Source: Mytilus californianus (taxonomy: Eukaryota; Mollusca; Bivalvia; Mytilida; Mytilidae). Taken from it: a stretch of DNA of 64,000 nucleotides. The stretch covers positions 16,765,001 to 16,829,000 of the forward strand of contig NW_026262690.1 in assembly GCF_021869535.1 (NCBI RefSeq), in the 5' to 3' direction. Each line of letters begins with the position of its first letter. Position 1 is the first letter of the stretch. Positions 47,032 through 58,812 of the stretch are shown here, one piece after another. Made by a program: the position numbers and the translations under genes. The notes beneath the pieces were generated by a model that searched no databases, was not told the DNA's origin, and saw nothing but the letters and a program-made list of their open reading frames with translations.

Positions 47032-47447
47032 AAAAGCAAGCACCGATGAATGAAAATACCAACTCCTCAACAAAGTTCAATGCTCTCCATTGTAAACCTT
47101 ATATTGCTCAGCAATGTGTAGAATGCTGTTCTACCCCACCTGTCTCGCCAAGTTCAGGGGGTCCATCTTTCAAGCAAAGTCATATAATGATCGATGAACC
47201 GTTTATGATTTTCTTTTACTCGGAACTACCGGTTATCATTTTTCAAACTTCAACATCATGGGCTGGGGTATCTTTTCATTTAGCAAAGGCAGGTCAATCA
47301 GACTTTGACTTTGATCCCTATAATAGTAAATCTTTGTTTGATTTGTGTCTTGCACGTAACTTTTGTACTGTATTAAAATTGACCAAACTCCGTGTTCTCC
47401 CCGGGCTCTTTCTGCAGCACAGCAGGCAGGGGTCCTATCAGACTTGA
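47032..47447 (+). CDS. Exon candidate, unknown product
   Basis: It follows a good acceptor (GTTGCTCATTTTTCAG). The frame is open from the acceptor through ATG 47046 to TGA 47445-47447, 133 codons from the ATG. It begins KQAP then MNENTNSSTKFNALHCKPYI and has a serine/proline-rich stretch (TPPVSPSSGGPSFKQS). A donor may exist at about 47267 (GGG|GTATCT), in which case the part after it is intron. No domain is recognised, and flanking repeats mean it could equally be part of a mobile element. Confidence 0.3.
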
Positions 47448-47559
47448 CGTGGTCCCGTATTTCTTGCCTGTTGTTCTATAATTTTCAATCAAAAATTTAT
47501 ATACCAGTTGAGTAAAATTTTATACGATTTGTTTAATCTTATCCTTGTGGTATTAAATT

Positions 47560-47770
47560 GCAGGTGCAATTTAACCAGCACAATAAGTGTGATGAGGTTG
47601 AATCCAGGTCTGTTCGCCCTGATTCTTGTTCTCCCTAGTACCTGTTCTCGCTGGGTCCGTTCGCCCTAATTTCTGTTGGAACTGAGACCGTTCTCCCTGG
47701 TTTTTTGGTGGAAGAAGACTTTGAAGTCTTCTGTAATCATATACTGCCGGCTGTAAAATCATTGAACCGT
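47560..47770. repeat. Degenerate TTCGCCCT-type internal repeat
   Basis: Several related blocks (CTGTTCGCCCTGATTC, TGTTCTCCCTAGTACC, TCCGTTCGCCCTAATTTC, CCGTTCTCCCTGG) sit about 20-40 bases apart. I recognise this as a recurrent mussel repeat. The minus-strand frame over it is not a gene. Confidence 0.5.
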
Positions 47771-48775
47771 CACCAGGAGTGTTGCTGTATCCTTTTCTGT
47801 GCTTTACTATTTCATAACTTCCGTGCCATATCTTGACACCGATGTTTACACATGATCGGTTTCAAGTTTGTCAAATAGCATCTGCATCATTGTATAAAAC
47901 AAATGTGCAGTTAGACTTGAAAAACAATCACTATCGTTAGCGTTATAATTTCTCATATTTTAATGTTCTTATATCTACCTTTTTATTATGTCAATTATAA
48001 GATTTCATCTCATCTTATATGTACGTTATTTATTATTTACTTGTAACCGGATGTTTTTAAAGTATATTTGGTAATACGCATGCGTTAATTTAATTATAAT
48101 CCCAAACTAAGTCGAATGATTCAGCGCCCTCTATCCACTGCCGTTTCTCGTTGGAGTAATCGGAATTAAACAACTGGATTATTCGGGTTAATCCAAACTA
48201 CGTTCGTTTCGTATCTGCGCATGTGCATAAATGAGAAATTTAATTGTGCATCCAAAAGTTTCAAAATAATGATCAAACATTAATTAATTCAAACAATGCA
48301 TCTTATGTTAATTTCAAGTATCTACGCGGAGAGTACGACTTCAACTCAATGATCCTTGACAAAAATACACGGATTTAGTTGTTCCGTCTGTGTTTAGATC
48401 TTTAACGCAATCAAGTCATATTCCGGTTTTAGAAAACATGCGTTTTTTAAAATGAAAGTTAGAATATTTCAGTATGTTATTGCGATAATAAAGAGTCAAG
48501 AGCACAATTAAATCTCCTGGTGCTTTTCGCTTCAAACAATGCACTGTCAGTTGACAGAAATTTCAATGTCGTACTATTGTCAGTTGACGGAATCCATATC
48601 GAAAGTACGTAGATTTTATGTCAATCATTGTCGGAATGTCCCCAATGATTACCTTTATTGCCTTACGTTTCAAAGTTTTAAGTGATCAAAAACAGGATTT
48701 AACATATAAATAGTCCAGCTTTTTACCTTTATTCGTCATGAAGGTACCCCCATTACAACCCTCGGGTACGGAACC
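47771..48775. other. Non-coding stretch
   Basis: Unrecognised sequence with a repeated GTCAGTTGACRGAA motif at about 48545 and 48579. No coding frame supported. Confidence 0.35.
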
Positions 48776-48930
48776 CAGGGGCGGATCCAGCCATTTTAAA
48801 AAGGGGGGGGGGGGTTCCCAACCCAGGGGAAAAAGGGGGGTCCAACTATATGTCCCATTCAAATGCATTGATTGTCCAAAAAAGGGGGGGGGTTCCAACC
48901 CCCGGAACTCTCCCCTTGGATCCGCCACTG
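48776..48930. mobile_element. 155-bp MITE with CAGxGGCGGATCC termini (hAT-like)
   Basis: It starts CAGGGGCGGATCC and ends GGATCCGCCACTG, imperfect terminal inverted repeats. The interior holds two G homopolymers and CAACTATATGTCCCATTCAA. This is a very common mollusc MITE. The flanks (GGAACC before, GGTTCAACC after) hint at a decayed 8-bp target duplication. Proline-rich frames across it are artefacts. Confidence 0.8.
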
Positions 48931-50516
48931 GTTCAACCAATAATTCGTTGCCGTCAATCATTCACGAAATTTTTCAGAAAATGACCGTTTGACGCCTGAC
49001 GGAAAAGGGCATTCCTACCCTCGTACTTATGTGTAAAAATATTAGACATGTGAGATGAAAACAAATATTATTAACAACAGCAAATAATTGGTTCACGATT
49101 TGGGTCAAGCAAATACAGAAAATTAATGGGTTTGAAATGTTAACAAGTGTTCAAAACCCAATCCCTGACCTCAGACAAATCTGCAATGGATACCTTAAGA
49201 ATTTTTCGAAATATGTTTATAATAAGAAAACAAAATAAGTAACCGTGAACAACTATAACAATTCATGATTAAATGATTGGTGTTTGATGTTAAACCCTAC
49301 TTTAAGCACACTTGACTAAAATCATGGTGGCCAGTTTTTTTTTATACGAAGGAAGTTGGAATACCCAAAGTGAACTATCTACCTTTGACAGAGAAACTTT
49401 CAAGTGAAACCAAATCAATTACTGGTATAGTTGCTTGCATCAATTTGACCATGCTGAACCGATTAATGTATGGAATTATAGAAAATTTAATTTGAATCTA
49501 CAGTATTGGTGGATTTTTTAGTTTAGATAGTCAGTTTTGGTTGAGACATGAGTTTTATTAAAGAATATTATTTTTGGAAGAAAAAAATACGTCGAAAGCA
49601 ATAATGGGACAGGGCAGGCTGGGTAGGTGTGGGCTGCTTTCACGGTAATTCAAGTTACCTTTTATGCATCTTCTTCCACCTCAGAGCTATCAGCTCTTTG
49701 ATTTGTTGTTGTTGTCTTGTATAATCGTTAATATAAATTATTTGAATAAATCATGTTTAAGATTGTTGAAAAAACTACCGATGAGGTTAAAAAGGTATGA
49801 CGCTGCATAATAAACGCATTTACACTTTTGATATCTAGCTGAATTTTGTCTCTGAATAACCTTAGATCTGTCACCGAATAACCTTCTGACGTCAAGCAAC
49901 AATCACTTTTTAATTATGACGTCAAATTTTTTAAATTGTGATGTCAAATTTTACGGGAATTTGTGTGATTTTAAGTAATGGCGGACAAATTTGCATACAA
50001 CTGTAACTACGTCAATGGGATGGGTCTCGTATACCAAAGACAGGATGATCTGACCTTGACCATATGACAGCTATTTGTGTTTGGGACATAACTCTGTTCT
50101 CTGGAGAACTGATGTTAACCAAACTAAGTCAAACTAATTAAGTTAAGTTATGTGTACCAATGCATTTTTTTAAAGTGATGTCAATAAGATAAGGTCATTG
50201 TTATTTGACCAAAAAAAGTTGATTGACCTTTAACATTGATGTAATTTGAAAGTTGTTGTACTTGAAATAATCTGCTGGTAAAAAAAACTACAAATTTTAA
50301 AAACAGATCTATTTAGAATAAAATATGATATATAAAAAACATAGTCTATCCTTATTACAGTAATTTATACTGTCATTATTTTAAATGCGTTAGGTAAAAA
50401 CTGATGGAAATACTGGGAATTCAGAAATTTATGTGATCTTTTTATTCATGCGTAAAATGCAACAGGACATTTATAGCAAATATGAAATCTCTTAATTTTA
50501 AGTTTTTGTAATTTTT
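48931..50516. other. Non-coding stretch, nothing recognised
   Basis: AT-rich sequence. Repeated TGTGATGTCAAATTTT-like blocks near 49915-49955 are the only local structure. No coding segment. Confidence 0.35.
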
Positions 50517-50935
50517 ATGTCCCCGCCGTAGAGGAGGGGACATTAGGGTTTACCATTGTCTGTACGTACGTCCAGAAATTGGTTTCCTTTCTCTAACTTT
50601 AGTTTTCCTTGACCAAATGTTAAGAAACTTATATACAAAGCTTATTACCACAAAACACAAATCAAGTTTGAATTTGGGTGGCGTCACTTTTACCGTTCCT
50701 GAGTTCTGCCCCTTTATAAATGGAAAAAATGCTGCTTTTTGTGTTTCTGTTCCCTGCATGTAACTTTAGTTTGCCTCAATTAAATGTTATGAAACTTATA
50801 CACAATGCTTATCACCATAAAACACAGATCAAGTTCGAATTTGGGTGGCGTCACATTTACAGTTCTCTAGTTATGTCCCTTTATAATGTTTTATGCAAGC
50901 AGGGGCATCATCTGTGTCCCATGGACACATTTTCC
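50517..50935 (+). repeat. Bivalve repeat with internal 165-bp duplication
   Basis: It starts ATGTCCCCGCCGTAGAGGAG and ends GTGTCCCATGGACACATTTT. The section AACTTTAGTTT... to CCCCTTTATAA occurs twice (50596-50719 and 50761-50885) with an offset of 165. I recognise it as a frequent bivalve dispersed repeat. Confidence 0.7.
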
Positions 50936-52571
50936 ATTTATTTGATTTAATTTTGATAAGTGACGAATCACATTTATTAAAACTCATATTTGAGACCGTC
51001 ATCAAATATTTGCAATATTTAATCATAAATGGATGCATTAAGTTTTGAACTCGCAATAGAATTCTGTCAAATAGACCTATCAGAAACCATGTGTCAACCT
51101 AACACAGACATGACAGAAGCAAATGAAAAGATTTTTTGAAATAAATATCTCAAAGCCAAATATCTCAAAAATCATCTCAATACCAAGACTTTATTACTTA
51201 ATTCCAAAGCAGCAACTAAAATGCATTTACTGGGATATCATGGGTAATTAAGTCACACTAGCAGACAGCTCTGGTTATTAATGTATTAAGCATTTATTCC
51301 AGCATCAATGATATCTAACAATTAATTCATTATTAGCGTTAAGCAAATAGATAAAAATGGCCTTTCCAGAGGTCATAATCATTTATACTAAAACGTTATA
51401 TATTAAATGACATTTATTCATGTATGAATAAAAGAAATTATTTAACATAATTTTATCTCTCAAACTGAGAACTTTTTGTCAAAAATCTAAGTTTTTAATC
51501 CGAGACTTAAATAACGAATATCCCATACATGGCTTTACATGGACAAAACTAGAGCATAATATATATATTATACATGTTATTTGTCAAAATAAACAATGTA
51601 ACTATTTGTATTTGTTTTTATTTCAGCTAGATTCCAATTTTTGGCGTATCCTCGAAATGGCAAGACATACACGTACAATACATGATTCTATCTAGTAGCT
51701 GGATTGACTAGTCACCACAATAATTCCATGACAGAAATGAAACTCTAGACCGTTATGATATTATGAAGATATATATATATCTACATATACATATATGACC
51801 AAAGTACTTGAATCAATTTCAAAGATTTTTATCAGGTCTCATCATATGTCAACAAATTTCGGTCCTGGTGTCTGACAGGAAATATTACAAAATTACCAGC
51901 AGTTACAACACATGTCATGAATATTATTTGTTATTAAGTTTGCCTATCTGTTCAGCTATTTTTAGAGACTGCCTAACGATACTTTCGGAACTATGATATG
52001 TCTATGTAACTGTTACTACAAAGAGAGAGATATTATTGCACACAAAGAAGTATACCAAGTTATCAGAATCTATTTGCACCAAGTTATATAAAGATAATTT
52101 GAATTCATAATATTGATGCATTGTGAAGAAGAAACATGAAATAATAGTGTTTCCTACAGGAGGTTTTGGCGTGGTATGGCCCCGTGCCGTTTTTCTTGAC
52201 GTCCTTATATGTTAGTTTGTATACTTGACAATCCAAGAGCAAAGTTAAATTATACCAATGAGAATTACTAATTAAGGAGCAGTACTTCGATTGTGGATTT
52301 TTTTAATTTACTGAATACATTTTTTTGTCACTTGTTTTTAATATGGAAGAAATGGAAGAATATAAAAATATTAAAAAAAATATTAGAATTAAATTTGTTG
52401 TAAATTTTATAGATTAAACACTTAGAAGTACAATAGTGTATATATTGCACCATTGCTACAACACCAGTATTTTGTGTAATATAATAAACAAGAAAATTAC
52501 ACCACCTCAGATTGTTTCCAGTATGATTAAATCAGTTTTTCTGCAGAATGGAACCAGATGATCCAACTAAA
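50936..52571. other. Non-coding stretch
   Basis: An acceptor-like TTTTTATTTCAG near 51627 is followed by frames that stop quickly. TA-rich tract at 51768-51800. Nothing recognised. Confidence 0.35.
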
Positions 52572-52633
52572 ACAGCTAATGTAGCATATGACAACTCTAG
52601 TAACAGCTAATGTAGCATATGAAAACTCTAGTA
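52572..52633. repeat. 31-bp tandem duplication
   Basis: ACAGCTAATGTAGCATATGA plus CAACTCTAGTA is repeated once with one mismatch (CAACTC/AAACTC). Confidence 0.9.
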
Positions 52634-52737
52634 CATAGTTGAATGAAAGCATACACCATAATTCTGATAAAAATGTTCCTCCATAAGTTAAATTCATTCC
52701 TTTGTATGTACAAGTTGACAGATGTTAACTTCTATAG

Positions 52738-53010
52738 GTCCCCGTACAGCCTGCAACAATGAGCAAAATTCATACAGCATAGTAAGCTATAAAAGACCCC
52801 CAAATGACAAATATAAAACAAGTCTAACAATAAATCTAGCAGCCTGATTTATGTACAAAACAATAAAGAAAAAGAAATATGATAAACAGCAACAAACAAC
52901 AACCACTGAATTACAGGCTCCTGACAATGGACAGGCACATACAGAATGTGGCGGGTTAAACATGTTTGCTGGTGCTAAACCCTCCCGTAACCTGGGACAG
53001 TGTACGTACA
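52738..53010 (+). repeat. M1-family copy lacking its 5' end
   Basis: It contains CGTACAGCCTGCAACAATGA, ACCACTGAATTACAGGCTCC, GTGGCGGGTTAAACATGTTT and CCCGTAACCTGGGACAGTG. The frames over it are spurious. Confidence 0.75.
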
Positions 53011-53915
53011 TCTTCTCAGACATTGAATCTTCAAAAAAAGATACATATTTTAAAGTAATTTAAAAAAAAAAAAGTAAATAACTTTAAAAAAAAAAATGGT
53101 TTATTAGCTGAGAAAAGTGTGTAGATAGTGGAAACAGTACAGTACCAACAAGTTTTGATACCTGAGATATAACAAGCTGTGATAAAAAATTAAACCAATT
53201 CTTCCATTATATTCATCATAACTTTGCCTTGGGTTTTTAATTAACTGCCTATAGCGCTCACGGTGCTTTGATTTTTAAGAGATCGGTTATGTTTCTGTCG
53301 TTATCAAATAGTTAAAGCCATTGCCGGTTCTGTTTTTATACTTTTAAAACTCTAATGATCCCTTTTACTAGATCGATATATAAGTAAGTTAATTTAATGT
53401 ATCAAAAATGTTGATGGTTATCATTACAGAGAAAATTTGTCTATTTTGTCTTATAAATGTTTATATTCTAAGGTGAAAGAGAGGAGTAAATAAAATACAG
53501 AATCACAGTTTCATCAGCTGAAACTACAAACGGTCATTGAACATGAAAAAGCCGCCTCTTCATTCAGTACACCTTATAGAGAGAAACAATTCTTAAGTGA
53601 ACAATTATATTTTGAAAAGTGACCAGAGAAATATCGTAATTATGACATCACATCCGAACTGAAAACTTACTTCTTATTCTCGAAAAAAAATAATCGAGAG
53701 TCAGAATAAAAGATTCACCATACGTCACAAATGTATTTCTAGCATCGTCTTTATTCAAGACGATTTAGGTCTTATAACGTGGACGCTTGTTTGTTTAATT
53801 ACGTAGGATGATTTTTGGTCGATTTGTAAACGGTATAGTGTCATTGACGTGTTCCCCGTTTAATTTTTCAAATTTACAAAACTCAAATATTTATATCAAA
53901 ACATTGAGAACTTAC
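53011..53915. other. Downstream intron of the 53916 exon
   Basis: AT-rich sequence downstream (minus strand) of the exon at 53916-54092; no next exon could be recognised. Confidence 0.35.
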
Positions 53916-54092
53916 CATATATGCTGAATATTACCATAGCGAACCTCTTTAACCAATATGGAAGGGTTTGCCAGTGCGATTCATTGTGTGGTTTACAATA
54001 AGATAACACCATCATAATCCATGAAGCAGGCAAAAACATGAGACCGCAGTTCCTCAACATTATCAACAACTCTACATGTACATCTTTGGAAG
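53916..54092 (-). CDS. Internal exon of an unidentified multi-pass membrane protein
   Basis: This 177-nt segment is bounded on the minus strand by a good acceptor (ATTTTACAG) and a consensus donor (ATG|GTAAGT). One frame is fully open, with two bases completing a split codon at entry and phase 1 at exit. It reads SKDVHVELLIMLRNCGLMFL then PASWIMMVLSYCKPHNESHW and QTLPYWLKRFAMVIFSIY. The stretch MLRNCGLMFLPASWIMMVLS is a likely transmembrane helix, HNESHWQTLPYWLKRF a polar/basic loop, and AMVIFSIYG the start of another helix. NES is a possible glycosylation site if lumenal. I do not recognise the family. Partner exons were not found, partly because the transposon cluster starts 800 bases upstream. 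Confidence 0.6.
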
Positions 54093-54916
54093 CTGTAAAA
54101 TATTCACATTACAATAAGCACTCGGATTCTGCAGTTTACGCGTCGTTGTATTTTTTAATATTTTTTCTGTTTCGGTTTTCTGATACTATTACTAGTATAT
54201 GATCATGGTTTTCAAGATATTAAACAGGTACTTGCATTTCTCCTTTATTTTCAGATTTTAGTCGCGGGGATCGTGTTGATTGAAAAGAAAGACGGCAGCC
54301 TGCGTGATACCTTTATAAGGGTCAATCTAAGCGGGTTTTTTTATTCAGATCATTTTTAGTTTCGAATTAGAAAGTTGACAATGTTTACGGACGACGGACA
54401 ACAATTGATAAGGGAAGCTGATACTGGTACTTTGAGCAATGTGAATTATAAAACACATTGAAATATGACTGAAAATAATCACTTTCGAGGTTCCAGACAC
54501 GTGGCGTTTTTTGTATTCAGCTATGCTAGATCTATGTGGTCACTCCGGATTTGGAGAAAATGCAGAATTCCAAGTTGAAGACATAACATGAAACTAATTA
54601 TGTGTTTTTATGACTTGTAGACACTTTATATACCATCTTAATCATCTGTTGCCATCTTTTGACATGTCATTAGCCCTTATATTAAGAAAAGATGGTCGAA
54701 CAGCTTCTTTATTTTAGATATACACTTGCATATAGTTCCTTTGTAAATAAAAATTTATAATAAATTACTATATATTAGTTAATGTGAAAAAGTGATATAT
54801 CAAATTTGATCAGTTGAGAATTGTAAAAGTATTTTATCAGTATCTTAAGCTTGTGTAAGTTATTGAACAAAATTTGGTACAAGATGTGTATTGATATCAT
54901 AATTTATCGGCGTTTT
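54093..54916. other. Upstream intron of the 53916 exon
   Basis: No exon with good splice sites and no repeat recognised between the exon and the MULE. Confidence 0.35.
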
Positions 54917-54920
54917 ACGT

Positions 54921-55060
54921 TTCCGGAAATTGGCATTACTTTTCCGGGAAAAAAGATGACGTTTCCGGGAAAAAAAGTCTACGTTTCCGGAAATAAATAC
55001 CTTACTTTTCCGGGAAAATAGTAACGATTCCGGAAAAAATGAATTATTACTTTTCCGGGA
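54921..55060. repeat. Array of seven TTCCGG palindromes at ~21-bp spacing
   Basis: CCGG cores at about 54923, 54944, 54965, 54987, 55010, 55030 and 55055, i.e. spacings of 21, 21, 22, 23, 20 and 25. Each lies in TTTCCGGAAA or TTTTCCGGGAAA. Likely transposase-binding sites in the subterminal region. Confidence 0.85.
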
Positions 55061-55190
55061 AAATAATTGAGGAATACCTGTTGAACGAAAGCAAAGTCAT
55101 AATAAAAATGAATTAAATATTTATTAAGTTAATATAGGTCATCATAACGTGCAAGTAAAATTCATCATTAAAATGAATAAAAACGTATGT

Positions 55191-56473
55191 TTAAAAGTCA
55201 ACGCTAATCACATATATCTTGACATGAGTTGATACATCAGTTCTGACAGAATATTTGTAGCCAACACGTCGTACAAAGTCCACAGTAGTACATTCACCGT
55301 TTACAAGTTTTGTGTTTTGTTCAACAAGGAAGTCCATCTTCTCCTTTTCATATTTTCGAACGGGTGCTTTTATAGATAAAGTTATCATCTTTATGTATGA
55401 TGTTGTTTGCAGTTTTAATAGCACACCGACAAAGACAAAAATGTTAGGAAGGCTAGCGTAAAACTGCTCGTTCAAGTGGGCATGTTCTCTTTTCCTCGGG
55501 GTCAGGAGGTGATGCCCAAATGGTTGGTGGAAATCTCGAATTGCCATCTATATAAAATTCCAATATGTAATCTGCAAACTTCATACATTTATCGTCAGAT
55601 GGGGCATCTGCTATTAATTCTACAAAGCATTCTTCAATCTTTAGTTGGCAAGTAAGCCAAACCAAAGAAATGTGTCAGCCATTTTCCAAAATCCGAATAT
55701 TTGTCCTTGTAATCGGCACTAAGACCTATGGACTGAATTTTACGCCACAAACTTTGTCCTAAATGAAACCTGCAACAACTAATTGCAGCAGCATGAAATG
55801 TTTTTTGCAACAGTAGTATGCATTGCACATTCAAAGTCAATATGAACTACCTCGGGCTGGAGAGTTAATCTTCGGGTAGTGCACACATCAATAAGCAGAT
55901 GTAACATTCCTCGGATTTAAGTGGAGGTAACGCAAATACAAGAGGAATGTAGTTACAATTTTTACACCCATGTATCGAATAAAGTTGGTAGAAGAATTTC
56001 GGGCAGGATTTAAATGTGCCATCTATGAAAATATCAGTCATTTCATTACATAGACATTCCAAGTTGATGAACCATGACAATATAACGATTCCCGAATAAG
56101 CATCATTCACTAAAGTGAAACTTTCAGTTTTGTTAGTGTTCAAATCTAAATGTCTTAAAGTCTCGTGGACATCGAGTCTACTTTTAGGTAATTTTGAAAA
56201 CTGCTTTCGCCTTTCTCTGTATAAGGACATAGCAACATTTTTCAAGTCTTGATGACTCAATAGATTTTCTTCCATTTTCTGAAGCTCACCTCTAATCACT
56301 TTTGACGGTCGCTGGGAAATGTCACCAGTGTTTTGTCGAACACGGACTCGAAGCTGACGTGTTTCTGCCTTGTATTCATCTTTCTCGTGGTTGTGGGCGT
56401 TCTTGGTTTTCACAACAGAAAGACCTTCGGGTCAGTTGTTATAGATGCTGTGCATGCTTTTTGGGAACTACAT
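55191..56473 (-). pseudogene. FLYWCH/MULE transposase pseudogene
   Basis: The reading starts after an acceptor at 56474-56475 (CTTTTTACAG). The second half of a FLYWCH zinc finger comes first: CSSQKACTASITTDP, a one-base shift, then VKTKNAHNHEKDEYKAE with the paired histidines. A linker with RPSKVIRGEL and the MULE domain follow. FIDGTFKSCPKFFYQLYSIH carries the first catalytic aspartate. After a break near 55870, VVHIDFECAMHTT carries the second. After an A-run indel come HAAAISCCRFHLGQSLWRKI and FPPTIWASPPDPEEKRT, then HLNEQFYASLPNIFVF. The segment between EEKRT and HLNEQF, which normally holds the third acidic residue, is deleted. With at least three frameshifts and that loss the copy is inactive. 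An upstream exon with the first half of the zinc finger was not identified. Confidence 0.85.
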
Positions 56474-58462
56474 CTGTAAAAAGAGAAGAAAAAAAAAAGA
56501 TATCAAATCTGATTTTTACTGCAATTTACAATCAAAAAAGGGGAGCAAGAGTTTCTGTTAACTGTTTTGGATACATTTTTGCATGCCCCCTTTTCCTTCT
56601 TCTGTAATGAGAAAACAATGTTGTGGTTAGCTCTCGATATAATGAATTGTCCTCATCCTGTTGTCCCATATCCGTTCTTTTTCATATTAATTTTAAAACA
56701 CTTAAGTCAAATATTCACATTATTTTATTCAGAAAAATGTTAACATTTGTGTATATGTACATACCTGTAAACTTTATCCCTATTCCTCAAAGTATTTGCC
56801 GATCTGTATGAAAATCCGTCGTAGATTATGCATTTCTTTTACTCTCAGGGTTGTTTCTGTATGTACCAGATCCATTTTGACGTGTGATCAAATGTTGAGT
56901 TTGTTGATTTCTTATTTATGTCTGCGGATTAGGTGAACACATTTAAAACAAATAATTTTCATTTGGTTTCTCGATGAAGTTTAACTATTCCTTACCAGAG
57001 TCAACTGGTTATATCTAGTATATTGTAGATATAAGATCAGAACCTTTTTTGTATAAAAATATAGAATAAATAATTTATCTAACATATATTCAAATATTTA
57101 TAATTTACTACCAAGTAAATTTCCGGAAAAGTAATAAATACAAATTCTTGAAACGTATACTTTAAGTTTCCGGAAACGTAGTATTAGAGATTTCTAATAA
57201 AATGACTTTACTCGACGTTACCGACCTAACTCAACGTATTTCGTCCTATTGCATTGAAGCATGACGGAGGGGAGCATACACTGAATGCACTTTTTGCTTT
57301 TTGAACACGCATTTTTTGCTGATATAGACTTAATGTAAAAATCAATCCCAACTCCTTTTTTTAATCTTTAAATATTTTGTTATTAAATTTTGAATTATTT
57401 TATTGACAAAAATATTTTAATGGAATACTTAAGCTATCAACTTGTAATCAAATACACCCAACATTTCTTGTCATTTCACTTGACCCATATTTCAGTTCTT
57501 CTCAAAATGTGAATTTTAAAAACTATCAAATAAAAATTTAGCATAAAAATATTAAAATAATGAAATCCGAAGCGAGAAGTTTATCTCTTTTTTTGTTTTT
57601 ATAAGTTTTAACGTTTACAAAGTAGATTCCAACACACCCGAATGTAAAAGGTGTACGCGACTAACTTTAAAAAAAAATTTTTTTATATAATTAAATTCAA
57701 GATAATTTGACAGAAATTTATATCATTGATACATTTATCAAATAATACTTTTTAGTCTTCAACTATAATAATGCATGGGACGAGGTTTTTGTCCACGTAT
57801 AACTAAACGTGCATTCGCAGATACAGGGATAGAGGGCGTACTCCCCCCCCCCTTTCGATCGACAAATAATTTTGAAAATCTGACGTGTTCCACGTTATCT
57901 ATACAAATGTTTAGTATAAAATCGTCTAATTTGTTTTTCGCGTTGATCCGCTCGGCAGTATAAATTCAATTATCGGGAACTATGCCCTCTTTCAAATATC
58001 TTGGATCCGGCCATTATCACAAATTGAATGGCACCAAAAAAAAAAAATTAAATGATTGTCGTTTGACTTTGATAAATACGTTTTAAAAACAACAATGTTT
58101 GAACATTGATTTAGAAATCTCACACGAGATTTAAAAGTTTAAGACTACAAACTGAATTGGATTTTTTCCTGGATTTAGAGCTCACTTAACACGGAAATGT
58201 GATACTGGCGTGTAATCTAATGGACACATATTCTCGTTTCTGATGTTTCTTTTACTATAAATATTCATTTATAGTATATAATTCCACTAACAAATAATCA
58301 TGTATCTTTTACTGATAAATTATCATTACATTTTATAGAAACTACATATAATCTGCTATACAGTTATGAACACTAATGGTACTACAGACACTCTCTGCTT
58401 TTGACATGACACAAGGTCTTGCTTTTCTAGAGCGTTTGTGTACTTTTTTACTTAATTTGTGA

Positions 58463-58812
58463 TGTACAAAAAGAAGATGTAGTATGATTGCTAATTCGAC
58501 AACTCTTCACAAGAGACCAAATGACAGAAAAATTAACAACTATAGGCCACCGTCCGACCTTCAACAATGAGCAAAGCCCATACCGAATAGTCAGCTATAA
58601 GAGGCCACAAAATGACAAATGTAAAACAACTACAACTATAAAACTAACGGCCTAATTAATGTACAAAAAAATGAACGAAAGCAAAGCAACAAACGAAAAC
58701 CACTGAATTACAGGCTCCTTATTTGGGACAGTCACATCCATACATAATGTGGCGGGGTTAAACATGTTAACGGGCCCACTTACCTTATACAGTGGTGTAA
58801 CAGTACGAAATA
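58463..58812 (+). repeat. M1-family near full-length copy in L'
   Basis: It begins AAAAAGAAGATGTAGTATGA and runs through CCACCGTCCGACCTTCAACA, ACAGGCTCCTTATTTGGGAC and GTGGCGGGGTTAAACATGTT to ACAGTGGTGTAACAGTACG. Counterpart of 7171-7508. Confidence 0.8.

Larger units (their letters stand above)
54917..57180 (-). mobile_element. Mutator-like (MULE) transposon, degenerate
   Basis: Both ends carry TACGTTTCCGGAAA as an inverted repeat: the left near 54917-54930, the right as its complement near 57166-57179. The left end has five to six more TTCCGG palindromes and the right end one more (57121). The interior encodes a decayed FLYWCH/MULE transposase on the minus strand. No 9-bp target duplication is evident. 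Its right end lies only 5-6 bases from the start of element L'. Confidence 0.75.

Noticed and set aside
48686..48992. Proline/glycine-rich frames on both strands
   Set aside because: They are readings through the GGCGGATCC MITE and its G homopolymers, a well-known source of false gene models.
56302..56607. 101-codon plus-strand frame over the MULE
   Set aside because: Shadow of the transposase on the other strand, which has clear domain matches.
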